Positions 22,701 to 32,735 are shown, numbered from the stretch's first letter. The stretch: DNA of 64,000 nucleotides from Planctomycetota bacterium (GCA_023954375.1 JAMLIC010000010.1:62001-126000), one strand, 5' to 3'. Numbers and translations: made by a program. Notes: generated by a model not told the origin, from the sequence alone.

Positions 22701-24601
22701 GCCCCGCGTCCCTCTCCACGCTGCTCCAGCCCCATGCGGAGGGAGCAGACGACCCGGGTGCCGCCTCGCGCGCCCGGCTGAAGCTCCAGCGTCGCCCCGA
22801 TGCGGCGCGCGCGATGTCTCATGTTGCCCAGCCCCATGCCGCCCTTGCGGTCGGCGCCCGGCGGGAGGCCCACCCCGTCGTCGTCGACGGCCACGACCAC
22901 CTCGTCCGGCGTGCAGGCCAGGTCCACCCCCACCGCCGTGGCGCCGGAGTGCTTGCTGGCGTTGCTCAGCGCCTCCTGCACGATGTGGTAGAGCTGGGTG
23001 GCGACCTCCGCGTCGATCGGCGGCATGGTCCCCGTGCTCTCGAAGCCGAACGCGATGCTCGGCGACAGGCGCCGGTAGGTCGTGGTCAGGTCCTCGAGGG
23101 CCAGGACGAAGCTGCGCTCCTGCAGCGCCATGGCGCTCAGCCCCTTGGCGAGCGAGCGCGCCTCCTCGGCGGCCTGGCGCAGCAGCGCGACGATCTCGCC
23201 CGCCTTGGTCGACTCCTCGCGGCGGGCCAGGGCCAGCTCGCGCTCGAGCCCCTTGGCGAGCATCTGGATGCCGACCAGCTGCTGGCACACCCCGTCGTGG
23301 AGGTCCTGGCCGAGGCGGCGCTGCTCGCGGGCGCGCACGACGTCGGTGAGCAGCCGCGCCTCGGCCTCGCGCCCGCGGTCCTCGAGCTCGCGCTGCTGCG
23401 TGACGTCGGAGAGCACGAGCACCACCGCCTCGAGCGACGCCACCCTCGACGCCGAGACGCGGATCGTGCGCTCGTCGGCGGCCTCGAGCTCGAGCCACGG
23501 GTCGGGCTCGCCGGCGAGGGCCCGGTTCACGGGGCGGGCCAGGGGGCCGTCCTCGTCGAGGAGCTCGTTCGGCCGCGGCTCGCGCCCGAGCGCCGTCACC
23601 AGGAGCTCGCGGCCGCGCGCCGAGAGCGGCTCGAGCTTGCGGTCGGCCCCGACGAGCACCAGCCCCTCGGAGATGGCGCACAGCACGGCCTCGTGGCGGC
23701 GCTGGAGGCGGCTCAGCTCGAGCGAGCTCGAGCGCAGGCTCTTGAGCACGCGCACGCGCTCGAGCGCCGAGCCGAGCTGCCGCCCGACCGAGACCGCGAG
23801 CTCGACCTCGTGAGTGGAGAACGCGGGCGCCCCGGGGGCGCGCTTGAGGCACAGCGCCCCCTCGGGCTGCGACCCCGGGCGGATGATCGGCGCGCAGAGC
23901 GTGGGCGGGTGCTCCGGGGGCCCCACGACCGACGTGTGCCCGCTCGTCAGCGCGACGAGCACCTGGTCGAGGGCGAACGTCGAGGCGCTGCCCGCCCCCT
24001 CGGGGCGCCGGACGAACAGCGGCACGACCTCGCCGTCCTCGCCGCGGCCGACGATCGCCCCCTCGGCGGCCCGCCCGCCCTGCAGCGTCAACGTGAGGGC
24101 GCCCTCGAGCAGCGCGCTCTCGCTCGACGCGGCGTGCGACAGCGAGCCGAGCTGGTAGATCGTGCGCAGGGCGCGGTAGAGGTCGGACTCGCTCGTGAAC
24201 CAGGAGATGTTCTGCGAGTCGAGGATCGACGCGTTCGGGTCGCGCAGCGACGTCGAGCGCGGCGTCGGCTCCCGCGAGAGGGCCATCTGCGGATGGCTGT
24301 CGCTGGGGGAGCTGTACTTCAGCCGGACGCCCTGCACCTCGACGGCGTCGCCGTGCGAGAGCCGCTGCGCCTGCCGCGCGGGCAAACCGTTGAGGGTCAC
24401 GCGCTCCGGGTGCTCGAGGACGAGCATGAGCGCGCCGTGCTTGCTCGGGTTGATCACGAAGTGTGTGGGGGGGAGGTCGGCCACGACGAGGTCGGCGTCC
24501 GGACGAGAGCCGACGATGAACTGGCGCGCCAGGCGGACGGTCATCTCCTCGTCCCCGCGCTGGATCGTCAGCTCTGCCGTCCCCTCCCCGACCGAACCCA
24601 T
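22697..24601 (-). CDS. FHA-GAF-PAS histidine kinase (HisKA_3 type)
   Basis: A soluble 634-residue sensor kinase. An FHA domain near 20-95 (VGSRPDADLVV, the phosphothreonine-binding fold), a GAF-like domain about 150-300 and a PAS-like domain about 310-415 precede a HisKA_3 dimerisation region whose phosphoacceptor is H435 in GQDLHDGVCQQ. The HATPase_c domain (about 530-625) has the N box QEALSNASKHS and G boxes DDGVGLP and GMGLGNM. The FHA domain suggests input from Ser/Thr kinases, which are abundant in this window. Start ATG 24601 is preceded by a G-rich ribosome site. It forms a two-component pair with the regulator downstream. Confidence 0.9.
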   Translation of the reverse strand: MGSVGEGTAELTIQRGDEEMTVRLARQFIVGSRPDADLVVADLPPTHFVINPSKHGALMLVLEHPERVTLNGLPARQAQRLSHGDAVEVQGVRLKYSSPSDSHPQMALSREPTPRSTSLRDPNASILDSQNISWFTSESDLYRALRTIYQLGSLSHAASSESALLEGALTLTLQGGRAAEGAIVGRGEDGEVVPLFVRRPEGAGSASTFALDQVLVALTSGHTSVVGPPEHPPTLCAPIIRPGSQPEGALCLKRAPGAPAFSTHEVELAVSVGRQLGSALERVRVLKSLRSSSLELSRLQRRHEAVLCAISEGLVLVGADRKLEPLSARGRELLVTALGREPRPNELLDEDGPLARPVNRALAGEPDPWLELEAADERTIRVSASRVASLEAVVLVLSDVTQQRELEDRGREAEARLLTDVVRAREQRRLGQDLHDGVCQQLVGIQMLAKGLERELALARREESTKAGEIVALLRQAAEEARSLAKGLSAMALQERSFVLALEDLTTTYRRLSPSIAFGFESTGTMPPIDAEVATQLYHIVQEALSNASKHSGATAVGVDLACTPDEVVVAVDDDGVGLPPGADRKGGMGLGNMRHRARRIGATLELQPGARGGTRVVCSLRMGLEQRGEGRGA

Positions 24602-24958
24602 GGTGCCCCCCGAGGATTAGACCGATCCCGGGGCGCCTGCGGTATCGGGGCGTCCCCTATGGCGTTGAACACAGGTCACCTTCTCCGGCGGCCCCCATGG
24701 ATCGTTGGACCGGCCGGGGATAGGGGGTCGCCTGATACGTGGTCGGGGTGGGAGCCCCCGGGCGCCGTGCTCTCAGGCGGCGACCTGTCCGGTGCACCGG
24801 ACACTGTCTGCCGACCCGGACACCCGGGTGGCGAAAGCTTCCGATCATGTCCTTTCGCGACCACGCAAACTTTCTTGGAGTCAGACTTGCGCCCCTGGGT
24901 CACTTCGAATGGGGACCGCCTGAGGGCCTCCCCGAGGGGCGCCGGGGGGAGGGGTGGC
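24602..24958. other. Divergent intergenic region, histidine kinase / pseudopilin operon
   Basis: About 357 bp with somewhat lower GC and no ORF showing codon bias. It must hold promoters for both directions, but no confident -35/-10 pair, operator or riboswitch is recognised. A long GC palindrome is absent. Confidence 0.4.
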
Positions 24959-25639
24959 GTGAGCGGACGACGCGGGGTGACGCTGACCGAGGCCGTGGTC
25001 AGCATAGGCGTCCTGGCCGTCCTGGCCGGCGGCATGTTGGCGTTCGAGGTCGGGGCGCAGCAGACCTACTCCGTGCAGCAGCTCCGCGCCAACCTCCACC
25101 AGCACGTGAGGTCCGCCCTGCGGCGGATGGCCCTCGACACCGCGGCGGCGCTGACGCTGCCCGAAGGCGAGCTGAGCACCCTCTGGCCGGCCACGGGGAC
25201 GGATGCGCGGGGGCTGCAGTTCCGCGAGGTCACGGGGGGCGACGGCTCGGGCCCCACCTTCGGGCCGACGATCGTCTTCGTGGGCCCGCACGCGGCGACG
25301 CTCCCGGCCGGCGCCCCGGCGAGCGGGATCGTCCGGCTGCGGGAGAGCAACTTGCACTTCCCGACGTTCGACCTGACCACCGTCACCGGCCGGGCCGGAC
25401 CGGACGGGGTCTTCGGGACCGTCGACGACGACACCTCCGGGGTCGCGGCCGACGGTCAGCGCGTCGTGGAGGTCCTCGTCCCGGCCGCCTGCGCCCCGGT
25501 CACCGGGCCGATGCTCCGGGTCGACCTCGACGGCCGGGTGGTTACGTTCACGATCCGCGCCAACTTCCGCCTGGGTGACGGGAGCTACCTGCTCACCAAC
25601 GACCTCGTGATGACCGAGCGCGCCGCGCTCCTGCGCTGA
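24959..25639 (+). CDS. Type IV pilin-like/pseudopilin protein
   Basis: A 226-residue protein with a short basic leader and class III signal: VSGRRG followed by VTLTEAVVSIGV and a hydrophobic helix. Prepilin peptidase would cut after Gly6, leaving Val at +1 and the conserved Glu at +5. The body is beta-rich with a calcium-like acidic stretch near 160. GTG 24959 has GGGGGAGGGG upstream. It is first of four co-directional genes encoding pilus/pseudopilus-type products. Prepilin peptidase, ATPase and secretin genes are not in the window. Confidence 0.8.
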   Translation: MSGRRGVTLTEAVVSIGVLAVLAGGMLAFEVGAQQTYSVQQLRANLHQHVRSALRRMALDTAAALTLPEGELSTLWPATGTDARGLQFREVTGGDGSGPTFGPTIVFVGPHAATLPAGAPASGIVRLRESNLHFPTFDLTTVTGRAGPDGVFGTVDDDTSGVAADGQRVVEVLVPAACAPVTGPMLRVDLDGRVVTFTIRANFRLGDGSYLLTNDLVMTERAALLR

Positions 25640-25656
25640 ACGTCGGGGGAGACTTG

Positions 25657-26247
25657 ATGACCACCTCTCGCAGCGGCGTGTCGCTCGTCGACGTCTCGAT
25701 CGGCCTGGCGGTGTTCGCCGGCTTGGCGCTCACGGTCGCCATGGCCCTCACCGCGGGGTCGCGCGGCGGAGAGAGCGCATGGCGACACAGCGTCGCCCAG
25801 AGCCTCCTCCGCGACAAACTCGCGGAGATGCAGGAGGCGGCCAACGTGGACATGAAGGACGTCTACGTGGCCTACCACGGGACGTGGGACAAGCCGACCG
25901 GCTCCGGCACGATCAACACGACCGGGAAGGACTTCGCCGTCCCGGAGCTGCCGCACGGGAACCTCAACATCCGCCTCTACAAGAACGAGTCCGGCGCCGG
26001 GGCGCCCACGCCCGGCGCGACGATCTCGGGTCGACCGGACCGGGCGACGGCCTACATCCCGGCCGAGCTGGGCGGGGCCCGCGACCTCAACGGCGATGGC
26101 GACATGAACGACGAGCTGGGCCCGACCGCCGACGACGCCCGCCTCCTCCCGGCTCGCCTCGAGCTGACCTGGCGGGACTCGACCGGCGTCGTCGAGCGGA
26201 TCGTCGTTCACGCGCTGATCGGCAGCACGACCAACCTGAACAACTGA
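25657..26247 (+). CDS. Pseudopilin-like minor pilin with Asp at +5
   Basis: A 196-residue protein with a type III leader: MTTSRSG then VSLVDVSIGLAVF and a hydrophobic helix. The processing Gly is present, but the +5 residue, almost always Glu, is Asp here. Such changes are tolerated in some minor pilins. The C-terminal body includes an NGDGDMNDE calcium-loop-like segment around residue 148-156. The ATG at 25657 follows GGGGGAGA and is favoured over a TTG one codon upstream. The second gene of the pseudopilin operon, 17 bp after the first. Confidence 0.75.
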   Translation: MTTSRSGVSLVDVSIGLAVFAGLALTVAMALTAGSRGGESAWRHSVAQSLLRDKLAEMQEAANVDMKDVYVAYHGTWDKPTGSGTINTTGKDFAVPELPHGNLNIRLYKNESGAGAPTPGATISGRPDRATAYIPAELGGARDLNGDGDMNDELGPTADDARLLPARLELTWRDSTGVVERIVVHALIGSTTNLNN

Positions 26248-26257
26248 GGAGGGGACC

Positions 26258-27778
26258 ATGACGGACCGCGAGCGAACGGACGCTCAACCACCGGCCCCGG
26301 CGCCGCGCGCCCGGCGGCGCGGGTCGGCGCTCACGTTGACCCTGGTGGTCGGCATGCTGCTGATCGCCGTCGCCGCCGCGTCGGTCAGCACGGTCACCAA
26401 CGAGGTGACGACCGCCCGGGCCGACCGCGAGGCCTTCCTGGCGCGCATCGCGGCGCAGTCGGGGATCAACGATGCGCTCGCGCAGCTCAAGCTCTCGCTC
26501 ACGCCGAGCACCGCGCAGTGGTCGCGCCTCGGCGACGGGGGCTTCTACTACCGCTCCGTCTCCACGGGCGCCACGGTCCACATCACCTGCTGGGGCCGCA
26601 TCCGCAACGACGAGCGCGCGCAGCAGCAGCTCTCGATCGCGCCGGACGACCCCGCCTACGACGCCAGGGGCTGGACGATCCACGCCATGGAGGCCCTCGT
26701 CCATCGCACCAAGCACTTCCCCAACGCCCCGATCTACGTGGGCAACGGCGGGGTCGAGAAGGGGCGCGGCGGCTTCGCGTGGTCGGGCACGGCCGACCCG
26801 AACGACCCGTCGACGTGGACCTACCTGCCGACGAACAACGACTCGTCGATCGACTCCTACATGGCGCGACAGCTCCAGCTCCGGGTGGACGCCCGCGACC
26901 ACGCGATCGGGTTCCTGAACGGCCAGGGCTTCCCCAGCGGCGATCCGAACGAGGGCCAGCTCCGGCGCCCCGCCGGGACGCCGCACCCGTACTCGCTCTT
27001 CGCCAGCCAGAACCTCGTCGGCCAGCACAACGCCCAGGCGTTCTTCCAGCCCTGGACCCAGAGCGGGACGACGTACGACCCGCGCACGGTCCAGCAGCCC
27101 TCGCTCACGAACACGAGCATCTACCCCGACCCGAAGGACGCCTTCCAGCTCGACAACCAGCTCCCCGACGTGCAGGAGTTCGCCTGGGCGCTGTGGGCGG
27201 CCTACAACGGGCAGGCGGGCACCGTCACGATCCCCGCGAACAACCAGAACCTGGGCGTCACGGGCGGCGCCGGTACGGTCGTGGAGGTGGGCACGATCGA
27301 CGACCCGAAGGTGGCGTTCGTCACGGGCAACCTGTTCGTGGGCTCGAACCGGACGCTGAAGGGCGCCGGGATCCTCGTGATCCGCGACGACTACCACCCC
27401 ACCCTCGGCCCCTTCAACAACACGCCGAGCGGCGCGACGAAGGAGGCGCAGATGCGCATCGATGGCTCGCTCGAGTGGACGGGCCTGGTGATCATCGCCG
27501 GGTGGCGGCCGACGGTCTCGACCTCGAACATGTCGGCGGGCCACCAGGTCCGCATCAACGGGGCGTTCTTCGGCGAGGACAGCGTCCAGTCCGGCGGCGA
27601 GGTCAGCCTCGACGCGGCGCAGATCCAGTTCCACCTCGGCCCGAGCAAGTCCTCCAACTCGGACCTCGGGCACGTGGAGATCAGCTACTGCCGCTCGATC
27701 TTCGAGCCGGGCGGGTTCGTCTACAACCTGATGCCCGAGCTGCGCCGCGACGTGGTCTACATCCGGAGCCTCCGGTGA
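26258..27778 (+). CDS. PilX-like pilus assembly protein
   Basis: A 506-residue protein beginning with a Pro/Arg-rich leader, RRRGSALTLTLVVGML and a single N-terminal hydrophobic helix, the pattern of PilX-type minor pilin subunits, which lack the strict +5 Glu. The long body is rich in Asn, Gly and aromatic residues and lacks recognisable catalytic motifs. ATG 26258 is preceded by GAGGAGGGG. Placed third in the pseudopilin operon, it probably caps or primes the pilus or pseudopilus. Function is by position and N-terminus only. Confidence 0.7.
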   Translation: MTDRERTDAQPPAPAPRARRRGSALTLTLVVGMLLIAVAAASVSTVTNEVTTARADREAFLARIAAQSGINDALAQLKLSLTPSTAQWSRLGDGGFYYRSVSTGATVHITCWGRIRNDERAQQQLSIAPDDPAYDARGWTIHAMEALVHRTKHFPNAPIYVGNGGVEKGRGGFAWSGTADPNDPSTWTYLPTNNDSSIDSYMARQLQLRVDARDHAIGFLNGQGFPSGDPNEGQLRRPAGTPHPYSLFASQNLVGQHNAQAFFQPWTQSGTTYDPRTVQQPSLTNTSIYPDPKDAFQLDNQLPDVQEFAWALWAAYNGQAGTVTIPANNQNLGVTGGAGTVVEVGTIDDPKVAFVTGNLFVGSNRTLKGAGILVIRDDYHPTLGPFNNTPSGATKEAQMRIDGSLEWTGLVIIAGWRPTVSTSNMSAGHQVRINGAFFGEDSVQSGGEVSLDAAQIQFHLGPSKSSNSDLGHVEISYCRSIFEPGGFVYNLMPELRRDVVYIRSLR

Positions 27779-28953
27779 CGCGCCCGCCGCTCGCCCTCGC
27801 CGTCCTGCTCCTGCTCGCGGCGCCGGCCGCCGCGCAGGAGCGGGAGGCGGTGTCCATCGCGACGCTCGAGGACGGCCTCGCCGCCCTCCGGCAGGTGGAC
27901 GGGCGCGCGGCGGAGCTCGCGGCGGCGATCGAGCGGCTCAAGGGGACCGAGGGCTTCTCGACCGAGTACGGCGCCGAGGAGGAGGAGCCGCCGCTCGTGG
28001 CCGAGCTGCGCGCGCTCGAGGCCGAGGGGGAGGCGCTGGACGCCCGGCGGACCGCCCTGATCGAGGCCGTCCGCGAGGCGGCGCAGCTCGACCGCGCGGC
28101 GCTCCTGCGGGCGCTGGCGCGCGCCCCCGACGCGGTCACCCTCGAGGTCTGCGCCCCGATCGCCGCCGCGCTCGGTCGGAGCGACCCCGAGGCGGCGAAG
28201 GCGCTCGTCGAGTGCGCCCGGCGGCTGCAGCCGGCGCCGGCCCCCGTCCGGGCGGCGCTCGCCGACCTCGGCGGCCCCGAGCCGGCCGGCCTGCTCCTGG
28301 ACCTGGGGCTGCGCGAGAAGGACCCGCTCTCGCTGCGCCAGGCCCTCGCGGCCTCCTTCGAGGTCGCCCTCCCGCGCGTCCTCGAGGCGGCCGGCGCGCC
28401 CGACCCGGCGCTGGTCGACGCGGCGGGCCAGGCGCTCGACACCTTCGCGGCGCCGCGCACCGACGACGCGGCCGGGCGCCTCGAGGGGCTCGCCCGGGCC
28501 TTCGGGCCGGCGGGCGCGCGTGGGCGCGTCGCGCTCGTCGGCCTGATCGTGCGCCACGTCCCGGACGCCGACGAGGCCGCGACCGAGGCGGGCGCGGCCC
28601 TGAACGACCTCGTCGGCCGGACGCTCCTGGGGCTCTCGAGCCAGGACCTCCCCGACGGCGTCCGCGCGGCGATCGCGCTGGCGGGCGGGGCCGTGCAAGG
28701 GGAGCCCGGGGCCGCCCTCGTCCTGGCCGGCCTGGCCGACCCCGCGGCCGCCGTGCGGCGCGCGGCGGCCGCGGCCGCCGGCCGGGGCCGTCACCGCGCC
28801 GCCGCGCCGGCGCTCCTCGACCTGCTCGAGGAGGGCGAGGAGGGCGACCGGCGCGCCGCGCGCGCCGCCCTCAAGGCCGTCGCAGGGCGCGACCTCGGCG
28901 ACGACGTCGTCCGCTGGCGGCGCTGGTGGGCGCTCCAGCCCGCGACCGACTGA
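27775..28953 (+). CDS. Secreted HEAT-repeat protein
   Basis: A 392-residue protein with signal peptide (LAVLLLLAAPAAAQ), a short coiled-coil-like helix pair (about 40-90) and Ala/Leu-rich HEAT-like helical repeats. It ends in the WRRWWALQP motif often seen at the C-terminus of Planctomycetota HEAT proteins. The GTG start overlaps the PilX-like stop (GTGA), so it is translated with the pseudopilin genes and is a candidate periplasmic assembly or docking factor. No enzyme motif is seen. Confidence 0.7.
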   Translation: MTRPPLALAVLLLLAAPAAAQEREAVSIATLEDGLAALRQVDGRAAELAAAIERLKGTEGFSTEYGAEEEEPPLVAELRALEAEGEALDARRTALIEAVREAAQLDRAALLRALARAPDAVTLEVCAPIAAALGRSDPEAAKALVECARRLQPAPAPVRAALADLGGPEPAGLLLDLGLREKDPLSLRQALAASFEVALPRVLEAAGAPDPALVDAAGQALDTFAAPRTDDAAGRLEGLARAFGPAGARGRVALVGLIVRHVPDADEAATEAGAALNDLVGRTLLGLSSQDLPDGVRAAIALAGGAVQGEPGAALVLAGLADPAAAVRRAAAAAAGRGRHRAAAPALLDLLEEGEEGDRRAARAALKAVAGRDLGDDVVRWRRWWALQPATD

Positions 28954-29337
28954 CGGCCCCGGTTGATGTGATCGAGGGTCGACCGTGCGGGCTCTCGATG
29001 GGACACGGAGGCAACGAAGGTCCACGAAGACCACGGAGGTCCTGTTCCTTACGTCTTCTCCGTGACCTCCGTCGTTCTCCGTTGCCTCCGTGTCCAATGA
29101 AGAGCCCATCCGTGGGGCGTCGCTGTGACGGCCGCCGAACCTGGATGCTCCCTGCCCAGCCCTGGATGCCCGCCGTCCAGGCCGTCTCCCCCGCGCCCCG
29201 ACCGCGCTCGACCTCGGGCGGCACCTCCTCCGGCACGATGGGTGCTGCGGAAGCATTGAGGGAGGCGCGTCCTGGCCCGACAATGCGGGCCCGGCGTCCG
29301 ACGCCCCTGCGTCCGGGACGCCGCCTCAGGAGGGCGC
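28954..29337. repeat. Long imperfect palindrome upstream of glyA
   Basis: A nested inverted repeat spans about 28989-29107: GGGCTCT/AGAGCCC (28989-28995/29101-29107), a perfect 15-bp pair (29001-29015/29081-29095) and a 9-bp pair (29033-29041/29064-29072), around a loop of about 22 bp. It contains CACGGAGG-type words and lower GC than the surroundings, like dispersed palindromic elements in other environmental genomes. The remaining ~230 bp to glyA shows no gene or recognisable riboswitch. Confidence 0.7.
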
Positions 29338-30612
29338 GTGGGAGTGAGCACAGGGTTCGAGGCCGCGGTCCTGGACACCGTCGGCGACGTCGATGCCGAG
29401 GTCCGCGACGCGCTCGCGGCCGAGCGGCGCCGGCAGGACGACACGATCGTCCTGATCGCGTCCGAGAACATCGCCTCGCCGGCGGTCATGGCGGCCAGCG
29501 GCAGCTGGTTCACGAACAAGTACGCCGAGGGCTACCCCGGCAAGCGCTACTACGGCGGCTGCCAGCACCTCGACGCCTGCGAGGACCTGGCGCGCGAGCG
29601 CGCCTGCGAGCTGTTCGGCGCCGACCACGCCAACGTGCAGCCCCACTCGGGCACCCAGGCGAACCTCGAGGTCTACGGCGCGGTGCTCAAGCCGGGCGAC
29701 ACGATCCTCTCCATGTCGCTCGACCACGGCGGCCACCTCTCGCACGGCCACCCGGTGAACTTCGTCGGGCAGGTGTTCCGGATCGTGCGCTACGGCGTGC
29801 GCCGCGAGGACGAGCGCCTCGACATCGACGAGGTCGCGCGCGTCGCCCACGCCGAGAAGCCGCGCCTGATCGTGTGCGGCGCCAGCGCCTACTCGCGCAC
29901 GATCGACTTCGAGGCGTTCGCCCGCATCGCCAAGGAGGTGGGCGCCTACCTGCTCGCGGACATCGCCCACATCGCCGGGCTCGTCGCCGCCGGCCTGCAC
30001 CCGAGCCCGGTGCCGCACGCCGACTTCGTAACGACCACGACGCACAAGACGCTGCGCGGCCCGCGCGGCGGCATGATCCTGTGCAAGGGCGAGCACAAGA
30101 AGGCCCTCGACAAGAGCGTGTTCCCCGGCCAGCAGGGCGGCCCGCTCGGCCACGTCGTCGCCGCCAAGGCGGTGGCGCTCCGCGAGGCGCTGGCGCCGAC
30201 GTTCCGCGACTACCAGCGGGCCGTCGTCGACAACGCCGCCCGCCTGGCCGAGCGCCTGGCCGCGCGCGGCTACCGCATCGTCTCGGGCGGGACCGACAAC
30301 CACCTGTTCCTGGTCGACCTCGGCCCGCGCGACCTGACGGGGCAGGTGGCGGAGACGGCGCTCGACGCGGTCGGGATCACCGTCAACAAGAACATGATCC
30401 CCTACGACCCGCGCAAGCCCATGGACCCGAGCGGGATCCGGATCGGCACGCCGACGGTGACCACGCGCGGCATGGGGCTGGCCGAGATGGACCAGATCGC
30501 CGACCTGATCGACCGCGCCCTCGGCGCGCGGGGCGACGCGGCGGCGAGCGCGGCCGTGCGCGACGAGGTCGGCGCGCTGTGCGCCCGCTTCCCGCTGTGG
30601 GGCCGCGCGTGA
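29338..30612 (+). CDS. glyA: Serine hydroxymethyltransferase
   Basis: PLP enzyme converting serine and tetrahydrofolate to glycine and 5,10-methylene-THF, the main one-carbon source. The 424-residue product has standard length; key blocks are [26 protein letters not shown], the PLP lysine K237 in [14 protein letters not shown], and [11 protein letters not shown] 29338 has AGGAGG five bases upstream. It heads a co-directional run through 35928, in which the next three genes are joined by GTGA overlaps or short gaps. Confidence 0.96.
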   Translation: MGVSTGFEAAVLDTVGDVDAEVRDALAAERRRQDDTIVLIASENIASPAVMAASGSWFTNKYAEGYPGKRYYGGCQHLDACEDLARERACELFGADHANVQPHSGTQANLEVYGAVLKPGDTILSMSLDHGGHLSHGHPVNFVGQVFRIVRYGVRREDERLDIDEVARVAHAEKPRLIVCGASAYSRTIDFEAFARIAKEVGAYLLADIAHIAGLVAAGLHPSPVPHADFVTTTTHKTLRGPRGGMILCKGEHKKALDKSVFPGQQGGPLGHVVAAKAVALREALAPTFRDYQRAVVDNAARLAERLAARGYRIVSGGTDNHLFLVDLGPRDLTGQVAETALDAVGITVNKNMIPYDPRKPMDPSGIRIGTPTVTTRGMGLAEMDQIADLIDRALGARGDAAASAAVRDEVGALCARFPLWGRA

Positions 30613-31619
30613 GCCGGTCCCCGGCGTGGCTCCCGCTCCTCCTCCTCGCCGGCTGCCCGGCCGACCCGCCGGCGCCGCCGCCGGGGCCGCCGCCGCTGCC
30701 GCCGCCGGCCGCCGTCACGGAGGCGCCCCCGCCGGCCCCGACCGAGCCTGCCGCGACCACGCCGCCCGACGAGCCCGCGGCGCCCGACGAGCCGCTCCCC
30801 GACCCGTGGGACGCGGCGAAGCCCGTCAACCCCGGGCCCGCGCGCCCGCCGGAGGGGCCGGCGGCCCCGCCGGAGATCGCCCGCGAGCCGGTCCAGGACG
30901 GCCCCGTCTCGCGCTTCCCCGGGATCCGCATCTACACGGAGGAGAAGCGGCTCGAGGTCGACGGCATGATCTGCCTGAAGAACGGGCCGGCGCTCGAGCT
31001 CCTCGGCTGCACCCGCCGGGGCAAGACCCACGAGAGCCTGCTCCTGTTCGACTGCGAGCCCGAGCAGCTCTACCTGGCGCTGGTCATCCTCGGCCTCGAG
31101 GCCACCCCGCAGGTGAGCGAGTTCGGCGAGCCGATCGCGCTCACCCGCGGCGACCGCGTGGTGATCGAGGTCTCGTGGAAGGCCGAGGACGCGCCCGAGG
31201 GCGACCCGAGCGCGCCGGCGCCGACGGACGGGCGGGTGCGCCGGCGGGTCGAGGACCTGATCTGGGACCGCGTGCGCCAGGCCGCGAAGCCGCGCGTGGG
31301 CTGGGTGTTCACCGGCTCGCGGCACGTCGAGGTGCCCGCGCCGCCCGACTGGAAGAAGACCATGCGCGTGTTCGCCGCCACCTACGGCGGGAACATCGTC
31401 GCCACCTACCACGACCCGGACGCGATCCTCGACACGCCGCTGCTCGAGGGCGGCGACGACACGGTCTACCTCCCCTACTCCGAGCGCCTGCCCGAGCGCG
31501 GCACGGAGGTCGTGATCCACATGCGCCCCTGGGTCGACGGCGAGGACGGCCCGCCGCTGAGCGAGCTGATCCCGGACGCGCCGCCCGCCCCCGATGCGAA
31601 CGGGGAGGGCCCCAGGTGA
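30609..31619 (+). CDS. YdjY-domain lipoprotein
   Basis: A 336-residue protein with a lipoprotein signal (LLLLAGC), a Pro-rich linker of about 80 residues and a C-terminal YdjY-like domain. The domain is recognised from the ordered segments [58 protein letters not shown] and [13 protein letters not shown]. YdjY domains are common in Planctomycetota; their function is unknown. Coupled to glyA by a GTGA overlap. Probably anchored in a membrane by its lipid. Confidence 0.8.
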   Translation: MSRSPAWLPLLLLAGCPADPPAPPPGPPPLPPPAAVTEAPPPAPTEPAATTPPDEPAAPDEPLPDPWDAAKPVNPGPARPPEGPAAPPEIAREPVQDGPVSRFPGIRIYTEEKRLEVDGMICLKNGPALELLGCTRRGKTHESLLLFDCEPEQLYLALVILGLEATPQVSEFGEPIALTRGDRVVIEVSWKAEDAPEGDPSAPAPTDGRVRRRVEDLIWDRVRQAAKPRVGWVFTGSRHVEVPAPPDWKKTMRVFAATYGGNIVATYHDPDAILDTPLLEGGDDTVYLPYSERLPERGTEVVIHMRPWVDGEDGPPLSELIPDAPPAPDANGEGPR

Positions 31620-32662
31620 GCCCGAGCCCGGTCGCCCGCATCGTCGCCCGGACCCTCGCCCGCGCCCGCCTGCGCCTGGCCCTCCGGCGCGCCGTCGTGC
31701 GCGCCGGCTGGGCCCTCCTCGCCGGCGTCCTCCTCCTGGAGGTCGGCCTCGCGGCCGGCGCGGCGCTCGAGGTCCGCGGGGCGTGGCTGCCGGGGGCGCT
31801 CGCGCTGGTCCTGGCGCCCGCCCTGCTCGTCGCGACGCGGCGGCCGTCGCCGGAGGTCGCGGCGGCCGTCCTCGACGCTCGCCTGGGCACGGGCGCCGCG
31901 CTCGCCACGGCCGCCGAGGCCCTCGAGGGGCGGCACGGCCGCTTCACGCCGGTCGTCCTGGCCGAGGCGGAGCGCGCCCTCGTCGGGCGGTCGCTGCGGC
32001 AGGCGCTCCCCGTGCAGGCCCCGGCCGGGCTGCTCCTCGGGGCCGCCGCCGCCGCGCTCCTCCCGGCGGTGCTCGCCGGCCGCAGCGCCGCGGCCACGGG
32101 CGCGGCGCGCCCGGGCGAGGCCCCGGCGGTCGTCGGGCTCGACCTGCGCGCCGGCGGCGGCGAGGTGGGCGGCCCCGACGGCAGCGTCGACGGCAGCGGC
32201 GACGCCGCGCCCGCCGGCCCGGGGGAGCGCGCCGCGCTGGCGCCCGCGCCGGACGCCGTCGACCCGCTGGGCGCCCTGCCGCCTCGAGGCGTCGCGGCCG
32301 TGCTGCGCGAGCGCCTCGACGACGCCCTGCGCGCGCTGCCTCCGGGCGCGGCGGCGGGCGCCCAGGCCGAGGCCGGCGACGACCTCGCGGCGGCCCTGCG
32401 GGCCGGCGACGCGGCGGCGGCGCCCGGCCCTCGAGGGCCTGGGCGACGGCTCCCGGCCCCGAACCGCGTCGCCTGGGGCTCCGTCCGCGCGTCGGGCGCG
32501 GGCGGCGGCGGCGGCGGGGAGGCCGCCGCGCAGGCGCCCGGCGCCAGCGAGCCCGGGATCGACGCCTCCCGCCGGGGCGGGGCCGCGCGGGCCCGGCTGC
32601 CGCGGGAGCTGGAGCTGACCAGCCGACGTTACTTCGAGGCCTCCCCGGGCGCGCCGCGGTGA
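31616..32662 (+). CDS. Membrane protein of unknown function
   Basis: A 348-residue protein with TM helices near 23-42, 53-72 and 141-162 and a charged, Ala/Gly-rich remainder ending RREL-type helices (ELELTSRRYFEASPG). The segment RRPSPEVAAAVLDARLGTG recalls proteins next to VWA/aerotolerance clusters, but no family is claimed. A low-complexity stretch near residue 270-300 (32410-32500) has poorer codon bias and might hide two compensating frameshifts. GTG 31616 overlaps the YdjY stop by four bases. Confidence 0.55.
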   Translation: MSPSPVARIVARTLARARLRLALRRAVVRAGWALLAGVLLLEVGLAAGAALEVRGAWLPGALALVLAPALLVATRRPSPEVAAAVLDARLGTGAALATAAEALEGRHGRFTPVVLAEAERALVGRSLRQALPVQAPAGLLLGAAAAALLPAVLAGRSAAATGAARPGEAPAVVGLDLRAGGGEVGGPDGSVDGSGDAAPAGPGERAALAPAPDAVDPLGALPPRGVAAVLRERLDDALRALPPGAAAGAQAEAGDDLAAALRAGDAAAAPGPRGPGRRLPAPNRVAWGSVRASGAGGGGGGEAAAQAPGASEPGIDASRRGGAARARLPRELELTSRRYFEASPGAPR

Positions 32663-32735
32663 GCGGACCTGCAGGATGGGGTCGGATCGAAGAAGACCCG
32701 CAGACTCGACACGAGACTCGACACGGAGGACGCAC

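Noticed and set aside
29108..29337. Glycine or folate-related riboswitch before glyA
   Set aside because: No conserved riboswitch core could be matched by eye.
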